A stretch of DNA of 10,975 nucleotides from an uncultured Ruminococcus sp. (GTDB taxonomy: Bacteria; Bacillota; Clostridia; Oscillospirales; CAG-272). Below, in pieces: positions 6,965 to 10,975 of the stretch. Location: contig CACYWX010000092.1 in the NCBI GenBank assembly GCA_902778205.1, positions 1-10,975 on the forward strand. Reading direction: 5' to 3'. The position numbers and the translations under genes are program-made. The notes beneath the pieces are model-generated. The model saw only the letters and a program-made list of their open reading frames with translations. It was not told the origin of the DNA and did not search any database. Within the stretch, counting starts at the first letter, position 1, and every line of letters begins with the position of its first letter.

Positions 6965-7173
6965 ACAGGCAGGTCTCCCGGCTTGTGGATCACGATGCCC
7001 TGAAGCCTTCCCATCCGCCGCACGCAAGGTACGGTGAGGCCAGTGACATAATATCAGGGCATTCCCCGTTTACGGTGACGAGATCGTACAGGATTCTCAC
7101 CTGTTTCCCTTTTCACCGGATCGATCCCCGCGCCTCGGATCAGAACCCGAAGCCGGAGATATCCGACACCTGT
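6965..7173 (-). ncRNA. Cobalamin (B12) riboswitch aptamer
   Basis: Read on the minus strand, this leader carries the hallmark cobalamin-aptamer blocks in order. An AAAGGGAA element is followed by ACAGGTGAGAATCCTGT (7088-7104), the conserved P3-P4 core. Next come GTCACTGG and GGGAAGG. The 3' B12 box AAGCCGGGAGACCTGCCT (6967-6984) follows. ACAGG at 7169-7173 can pair with CCTGT at 6965-6969 to close the outer stem. The class normally senses adenosyl- or methylcobalamin and switches off B12 synthesis or uptake genes when ligand is plentiful. Here it lies about 60 bases after the promoter's start site and about 200 before cbiL, with a terminator between, so transcription attenuation is likely. 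Exact ends are approximate. Confidence 0.95.
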
Positions 7174-7241
7174 TGTCTCTTATGGCTTTTGCAAAGAGCA
7201 TGAATCGTCGGTTCAGACGAAAACACATAACTTGGATTTTC

Positions 7242-7270
7242 ATTATAGGACACCCTGTCCGGAAAGTCAA
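7242..7270 (-). promoter_or_regulatory. Sigma-A type promoter of the cbiL/B12 operon
   Basis: On the minus strand TTGACT (7265-7270) and a perfect TATAAT (7242-7247) are exactly 17 bases apart. The start site should be near 7235, just upstream of the cobalamin aptamer. With no clear terminator downstream except the riboswitch-linked one, it can drive cbiL through the importer ATPase remnant. Confidence 0.88.
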
Positions 7271-7289
7271 GAAACAGACGGGCGGGAGA

Positions 7290-7303
7290 GTTCGTTATCG
7301 AAC
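7290..7303. repeat. Short inverted repeat upstream of the B12-operon promoter
   Basis: GTTCG-TTAT-CGAAC is a perfect 5+5 inverted repeat located 20 bases upstream of the -35 box. It has no U-tract on either side, so it is not a terminator. It could be a protein-binding site, but nothing else supports this. Confidence 0.3.
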
Positions 7304-7371
7304 AAAACAGGAAAACTATCCGGAATTTCGAACGGGCAGAACCGCGTCCCCGATGTCACACCCGGTCATTT

Positions 7372-7595
7372 TCACCCCTTCACGCGCAGAAGCAGCGCGG
7401 CATTGATGACGACAAAGGCAGAGCCGCGGTTTTGCCGAAAAAGTCGTTCGTCCGCTTCCGTTCCTCTTCGCTATGATCGCTTTTGATGTAGATCCATTCC
7501 GCCGCGCAGCCCAGAATGCGATGCGCCAGCCCGAAGGTATAGATCATCGCAGCGCCGACGATCATCGGAATGAGCAGAATCCAGTTGTGTTCCAT
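7372..7595 (-). pseudogene. Small two-segment membrane protein, frameshifted near its end
   Basis: The product is not recognised. From ATG 7595 (AAGG about 9 bases upstream) the frame reads MEHNWILLIPMIVGAAMIYTF, a membrane segment, then a hydrophilic stretch IKSDHSEEERKRTNDFFGK. In this frame it then ends at 7380 with a tail, ALPLSSSMPRCFCA, unlike a membrane protein. In the next frame the same DNA reads NRGSAFVVINAALLLRVKG and stops at 7372, a convincing second membrane segment. One extra A in the AAAA run (T4 on the plus strand, near 7430-7433) joins the two parts into a 74-residue protein. So the gene has lost one base, or the sequence has an error there. It has its own promoter, which rules out the longer open frame starting at 7682. 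It stands alone between two gene blocks. Confidence 0.65.
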
Positions 7596-7661
7596 AGTCG
7601 TGCCTTCATCGTTCGGATGATGCATTCGGCGGGAAGCGACGGGGTTTCCCGACCGGTCCCT

Positions 7662-7690
7662 GTTATAGTTATCTTTCGCCAACTTGTCAA
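7662..7690 (-). promoter_or_regulatory. Sigma-A type promoter of the small membrane protein gene
   Basis: On the minus strand TTGACA (7685-7690) and TATAAC (7662-7667) are separated by 17 bases. The predicted start is near 7655, about 60 bases before the ATG at 7595. This separates the small gene from the methyltransferase block upstream. Confidence 0.78.
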
Positions 7691-7785
7691 GCCGGTTCTT
7701 GCGTTTTCTTCATTGTTTCGTTGACACTCCGTTTTCTCAATCGCTTCGGTTCTCCGGCAGAACACCGCCTCGACGGCCGGCGGGA

Positions 7786-8409
7786 TCACGCCTCCTTCTC
7801 CCCGACGCACTGGAACGAAAACGGCGAGATCTTCCGGTACCGGATCCGCCTGAACCCGGCACTGCGCATCATCCCTTCGATTTCCGCCCGGCTGTACATC
7901 TTCACGTCCCCGCCCGGGAGCTTCGGGAAGATCCAATTGGCAAAGGCCCGGATCGGCGCGGCGCAGTCCATATCGTTCAAAAGCAGCGCGCCGCCCGGCT
8001 TCAGGATCCGGGCCATCTCCCCGAGGGCCTTTTCGGGGTGCGGATAGTGGTGGATGCTTATGTTGCAGGTGACAAGGTCGTATTGTTCGTCCGCCAAGGG
8101 CATGTTTTCGGAATCGCCCACCGTGGCCACGGCCGTATCGGACAGGCGTTCCCGCGTCTCCCGGATCATCTCCTCCGAAATGTCGAGGGCGTTCAGCCGG
8201 ATTTCGGGGAAAGCCTCCTCCACCCGGCTGAGAAACGCCCCCGGCCCGCATCCGATGTCGATCAGCCGCTCCGGCTTCCGCTTCCCGATTTCCTCAAGCT
8301 GGAACCGGTAGTCGTGCCGCCAGTATCCGCCCCGGGCCAGCCGGGATTTTCTGTGCCGGTTGAAGTAGTTCTCCGATTTCTGTTTTGCATTCTGCATTCC
8401 CTCAGACAT
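7786..8409 (-). CDS. Class I SAM-dependent methyltransferase (Methyltransf_11 type)
   Basis: This 207-residue cytoplasmic methyltransferase has the full Rossmann signature set: motif I LIDIGCGPG (residues 49-57), the acidic end of strand 2 in LDISEEMI, GDSENMPLADEQYDLV (motif II/III region) and ILKPGGALLLND (post-motif). The substrate is not visible; the family covers quinone, sterol and small-molecule C/O/N-methylation. ATG 8409 is chosen because GGGAGAGGG lies at a suitable distance; a GTG at 8418 and an ATG at 8397 are alternatives. It follows the hydrolase remnant by 18 bases and is the last gene of the right-hand block. No U-tract terminator is seen after it, only a weak CCGCC/GGCGG hairpin at 7765-7783. 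Confidence 0.92.
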   Translation of the reverse strand: MSEGMQNAKQKSENYFNRHRKSRLARGGYWRHDYRFQLEEIGKRKPERLIDIGCGPGAFLSRVEEAFPEIRLNALDISEEMIRETRERLSDTAVATVGDSENMPLADEQYDLVTCNISIHHYPHPEKALGEMARILKPGGALLLNDMDCAAPIRAFANWIFPKLPGGDVKMYSRAEIEGMMRSAGFRRIRYRKISPFSFQCVGEKEA

Positions 8410-8427
8410 GATCCTCACCCTCTCCCT

Positions 8428-9165
8428 TCATTCCCCGAGGAACCGGAATTCCTCATCGAAGCAGTCCTCCCTGGCCTTGTCGCATTCCGCGGGCCATTTC
8501 TTCTCGGCGGGAAAGGCCTTTTTCCACGACTCGGGCGGCCTGGTGCCGAGCAGGTGGCTGGCGCGGGGATAGATCACGGCCCTCACCCGGTGGGGATAGT
8601 CCGAATCCCGCAGGCGTTTCTCCATCCGCCTCACCGCGTCGGGCGACGGCCATTCGTTGTCCCGCTCCGGAGCGACGAGAAGCACGTCCGCCCGCATGTT
8701 TTCCACCTTGATCCGGGATTCCTCCGTCAGCGTCGCGTTCTCGTACAGGGAGCGCAGAAATTCTCCCCTGCCCTCCGTGTCCTGCTTTCGGTATTCCCGG
8801 AGGGAACCGAAAAAGCCCTTCTCCCGCTGGCCGGTAAAGAGGGAGCAGGGGAGGTCCTTCCCGTGAAAGCTGAACCACGGTCTTCCCGTGGGTTTCCCGA
8901 AGATTTTCGGCTCCTCCATCACATAGTCGAAGGGACAGATCGAGAGCACCGCGCCGATCTCCGGGATCAGGGAAGCCGCAAGCAGGGCGTAGGAGGCCCC
9001 GGAGGAGATCCCGTGAATGGCAATGCGGTCGAATCCGTTCCGCTTCAGCTCCCGGACCGCCGCATCCACATAATCCACCGGGATGGCGCGCATCCGCTTC
9101 GTCATGCCGCGCCAGAAATAGAAGCCCAGCACCAGGACGGAATACCCGGCCTCCCGCAGATACCC
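8428..9165 (-). pseudogene. BAAT_C-like alpha/beta hydrolase, 5'-truncated
   Basis: This is the C-terminal part of an alpha/beta hydrolase resembling the acyl-CoA thioester hydrolase/BAAT C-terminal family. The nucleophile elbow is HGISSGASYALLAAS (central Ser), the acid is probably Asp in APERDNEWPS, and the His is in YPRASHLLG; their order fits the family triad. The frame remains hydrolase-like upstream of the first possible start (GTG 9132), reading YLREAGYSVLVLGFYFW. It then runs straight into the TGA that ends the MBL gene, in the same frame. There is no start codon with a ribosome site before this conserved strand, so the N-terminal 40 or so residues expected in relatives, including the first strands and oxyanion region, are missing. 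It is a remnant or an assembly artefact. A product initiated at 9132 would lack part of the core sheet. Confidence 0.75.
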
Positions 9166-10053
9166 TCAGCCCCTGTTTCCCGCGTGATCGATCTGCTTTA
9201 CCAGACGCACGCTGCGCGCTTTTTCCTCCGTGTCATCGCGCTCGTCGTAACCGTCATACGGCGCATCCGGGTCGTGCATCCTCTTTTTGAAAGGCGCGCA
9301 AAGCTCCGTCCTGTGACGGAAGGCGAAGTCCAGGTTGTCCGTCCATCCGGTGTGGCCGGTGATGATTTTGATCGTACCGTTCCGCCTCCGGCCGCGCAGA
9401 TTCTTCTCCAGCGCTTCGAGAGATTTGACCGCCAGCTTGTTGTCCTCCGCCAGCGTGCTGATGAAGCTGTACCCGCCGTCCGCGCCGAACCAGATCGTAT
9501 CGCCGGTAAAGAGGTATTCGTCGTCGATCAGATAGACCATGTGCCCCCAGGTATGGCCGGGAACCAGAATGCATTCGATTTTGATCCCGTCGATGTTCAG
9601 AATCTGACCGTCCGACAGAAGGATCTTCCGGTTATCCGTTTTGACCTGCGGGAGCTTGTACAGCCCGTGAATGACCTTTCGCCGTGCCTCCCCGGTCAGA
9701 TACCGGTTCTCGATCTCCCCGATATACACTGTCGCGCCCTTGAAGAGAAGTTCGCTGTCCCGCTCCAAGGCACCGACGTGGTCCGTATCCTGATGCGTGA
9801 TCAGGATATGTTTGATCGATGCCGGGTCCATGTCCAGCCAGCCCATTTTTTCTTTCAGTCTGGCATAATTGTAGCCCGCATCGATCATGATCGTGGTGCC
9901 GTTCTTCGTATAAAAGAAAATATTTGCCACCCACTCACGCACACAGGCCACATGCTCGTCGATCCTGCCAGTATTCAGCGGTTTGAAGATCGCCTTGCCC
10001 CGAAACAGTCTGCTCATGGATTTCTTCTGATTCTCTGAATCTTTTCTCGCCAT
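9166..10053 (-). CDS. MBL-fold metallo-hydrolase
   Basis: This is a 295-residue metallo-beta-lactamase-fold hydrolase. The metal-binding loop is THQDTDHVGALE, with H87, D89, D91 and H92. The usual second His of HxHxDH is replaced by Asp, a variant I associate with some MBL proteins of this sort. The remaining ligands are His in GHTWGH (167-171), Asp 185 in FTGDT and His 234 in ITGHTG, so the metal centre otherwise looks complete. Substrate is unknown; the fold covers thioesterases, lactonases and phosphodiesterases. ATG 10053 has GAGGAG 9 bases upstream. It lies 83 bases after a methyltransferase gene. Its stop codon directly abuts the truncated hydrolase in the same frame, so its last few residues (IDHAGNRG) may have been altered by the same event. 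Confidence 0.9.
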   Translation of the reverse strand: MARKDSENQKKSMSRLFRGKAIFKPLNTGRIDEHVACVREWVANIFFYTKNGTTIMIDAGYNYARLKEKMGWLDMDPASIKHILITHQDTDHVGALERDSELLFKGATVYIGEIENRYLTGEARRKVIHGLYKLPQVKTDNRKILLSDGQILNIDGIKIECILVPGHTWGHMVYLIDDEYLFTGDTIWFGADGGYSFISTLAEDNKLAVKSLEALEKNLRGRRRNGTIKIITGHTGWTDNLDFAFRHRTELCAPFKKRMHDPDAPYDGYDERDDTEEKARSVRLVKQIDHAGNRG

Positions 10054-10071
10054 ATCTGATTTCTCCTCAAA

Positions 10072-10099
10072 ACAGTAACTTTATGTCTTGCCGGGTCAA
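10072..10099 (-). promoter_or_regulatory. Possible weak promoter before the MBL gene
   Basis: In the 83-base gap on the minus strand TTGACC (10094-10099) and TACTGT (10072-10077) are 16 bases apart. The -10 box is poor. It could give extra expression of the MBL gene, but readthrough from upstream is equally likely. No terminator hairpin is visible in the gap. Confidence 0.3.
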
Positions 10100-10136
10100 T
10101 CGGAAGGACTTTTTCTTTCGTGCTCTGAAAACTCCT

Positions 10137-10817
10137 TTATTTTTTGCAGCAGAAGCATCCGATTCCTTCCACCATCGTAACTTCCGCTTCCCTGTAAAGC
10201 CCGGAAAGACGGGTACGAAGGCTCTCAGCCGTTTCATAGGGCGGTGTGAAGAACCCCTTCGGCTGATAAAGGTGACGGATAAACCAGTCGGTCCGCTTAT
10301 GACCTCCCTGCACATAGAAGCAGCCGCAGAAGGTGCCGCCGGGTTTCAGAACCCTGTAAGTTTCCAGATAAGCGGCTTCCTTGTCCGGGAAGGCGTGAAA
10401 GCCGTTGAGGGACAGCACGATGTCGAAGCTCTCGTCTTCAAAGGGCAATGCGCCGACATCGCCCTGCTGAAAAGTGATGTTTTTTATCCCGATGGCCCGT
10501 GCTTTTTCCCGTGCTGCCGCCATCATGTTTTCTGAATAATCCAGACAGGTGATATTCGCATCTGGCAGCTCCCGGTAGACCGGCATAGTCAGTACGCCGG
10601 TTCCGACGGGGACCTCCAGCAGCTTCCCGGAGAAGTCCTCCGGAATGCCGGAAAGCGCCTTTTCCAGATACCGAAGGTTCTTTTCCCCGTCCATGTTCCA
10701 GACGACCCGGCAAATCACCTTTCCCGGGAGAGTGGCATAGGTCATCATCCCGTCGTAAAAGCCGGCATGCCCTCCCGTCAGCTTATAGGCGCTTTTGATC
10801 TGTTCTTTTCTTGTCAT
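10137..10817 (-). CDS. Class I SAM-dependent methyltransferase, atypical motif I
   Basis: This 226-residue protein has the order of class I methyltransferases. Motif I is LLEVPVGTG (residues 66-74), with Pro-Val where the usual D-x-G-x-G has Gly. It is followed by CLDYSENMMAAAREKA, GDVGALPFEDESFDIVLSLNGFHAF and VLKPGGTFCGCFY. The final GCFCCKK is Cys-rich. These features fit the Methyltransf_11/25 type; the substrate cannot be told. ATG 10817 has GGAGG about 8 bases upstream, overlapping the stop of the preceding gene's last codons, so the two are in one transcript. It differs in sequence from the second methyltransferase at 7786-8409, so it is not a recent copy. Confidence 0.92.
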   Translation of the reverse strand: MTRKEQIKSAYKLTGGHAGFYDGMMTYATLPGKVICRVVWNMDGEKNLRYLEKALSGIPEDFSGKLLEVPVGTGVLTMPVYRELPDANITCLDYSENMMAAAREKARAIGIKNITFQQGDVGALPFEDESFDIVLSLNGFHAFPDKEAAYLETYRVLKPGGTFCGCFYVQGGHKRTDWFIRHLYQPKGFFTPPYETAESLRTRLSGLYREAEVTMVEGIGCFCCKK

Positions 10818-10821
10818 GGAA

Positions 10822-10975
10822 TTATCCTCCGAAGACGATCTTTATGATCTTCATCTTCACAAGTCCGTCGCAGAAGCGGATCATCAGCTTATGGAACGCG
10901 CCGACATTATTATAAATATCCCGATATCCACGCATGTAGCTTTTGGCCGTGACGGAAGCGAAACGGTCGCTCCAT
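10822..10975 (-). CDS. C-terminal end of an unrecognised protein, cut by the window edge
   Basis: The last 50 codons of a gene enter from the right edge and stop at TAA 10822-10824. The peptide reads from WSDRFASVTAKSYMRGYRD to LVKMKIIKIVFGG. It is basic and amphipathic with a hydrophobic end, and I do not recognise the family. The stop is 4 bases before the methyltransferase start, and its last codons supply that gene's GGAGG site, so it belongs to the same operon. Start and function lie outside the window. Confidence 0.7.
   Translation of the reverse strand, partial: WSDRFASVTAKSYMRGYRDIYNNVGAFHKLMIRFCDGLVKMKIIKIVFGG

Larger units (their letters stand above)
6766..7241 (-). promoter_or_regulatory. 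Long structured 5' leader of the cbiL operon
   Basis: About 470 bases separate the predicted transcription start (near 7235) from the cbiL start. It holds the B12 riboswitch, the terminator at 6802-6837 and a second U-tract at 6869-6874. That tract is flanked by two mutually exclusive short hairpins: CAGGG/TCCTG upstream of it, or CCTGC/GCAGG around it. The cbiL frame happens to stay open through part of this leader, but no protein-like sequence or ribosome site supports coding. Confidence 0.75.

Noticed and set aside
6766..7023. In-frame extension of cbiL upstream to 7023
   Set aside because: It lies within the B12 riboswitch and leader, shows no family similarity, and the ATG at 6765 has a strong ribosome site and begins exactly at the methylase signature.
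7596..7682. Longer N-terminus for the small membrane protein
   Set aside because: The start at 7682 lies between the -35 and -10 boxes of the gene's own promoter, upstream of the predicted transcription start.
9166..9168. TGA as a recoded (selenocysteine or tryptophan) codon joining MBL and hydrolase
   Set aside because: Other genes in the window end at TGA in normal positions, and no downstream insertion-element hairpin was noticed; truncation explains the arrangement more simply.
7684..10038. Long plus-strand open frame of 784 codons
   Set aside because: It is antisense to the methyltransferase, hydrolase and MBL genes; composition and lack of motifs mark it as a shadow.
1..10975. CRISPR arrays, tRNA or rRNA genes, insertion sequences
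   Set aside because: No regularly spaced repeats, cloverleaf-type sequence, ribosomal RNA stretches or transposase-like reading frames were seen on either strand.

Overview
The window looks like a chromosomal segment of a GC-rich Firmicute of the Clostridia type. The evidence is strong GGAGG-type ribosome binding sites, sigma-A style promoters (TTGACA-N17-TATAAT), Gram-positive lipoprotein signals, and one-directional, tightly packed operons. It is probably from a gut- or rumen-type anaerobe, and the species cannot be named from sequence alone. Every gene I can support lies on the minus strand, so transcription runs from high to low coordinates.

Right part (10975 to about 7786): the 3' end of an unrecognised gene enters from the window edge. 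It is followed by a SAM-dependent methyltransferase, an MBL-fold metallohydrolase, a 5'-truncated alpha/beta hydrolase of the BAAT_C-like type, and a second SAM-dependent methyltransferase. Their joint role is unknown. A small two-segment membrane protein gene follows with its own clear promoter, but its reading frame is broken by what looks like a one-base loss in a homopolymer.

Centre and left (7270 to 98): a textbook promoter at 7242-7270 leads into a cobalamin (B12) riboswitch at about 6965-7173, then a terminator hairpin at 6802-6837, then cbiL (corrin-ring C20 methyltransferase). Closely spaced or overlapping genes follow without an evident terminator: a DrrA/NodI-like ABC ATPase, an ABC-2 permease, a surface lipoprotein with two related beta-type domains and a C-terminal membrane anchor, a BtuF/FhuD-like substrate-binding lipoprotein, a FecCD/BtuC-like permease, and a FecE/BtuD-like ATPase. 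That last gene is broken by an internal out-of-frame deletion. A TetR-family regulator with its own promoter closes the region at a strong intrinsic terminator.

The simplest reading is a B12-repressed corrinoid acquisition operon. The SBP/permease/ATPase set would import the corrinoid, the two-domain lipoprotein could capture ligand at the surface, and CbiL belongs to ring synthesis. The unexpected member is the ABC-2 transporter embedded between cbiL and the uptake genes. Three coding disruptions in 11 kb (ATPase, small membrane protein, hydrolase) point either to gene decay or to errors in a draft or metagenomic assembly.
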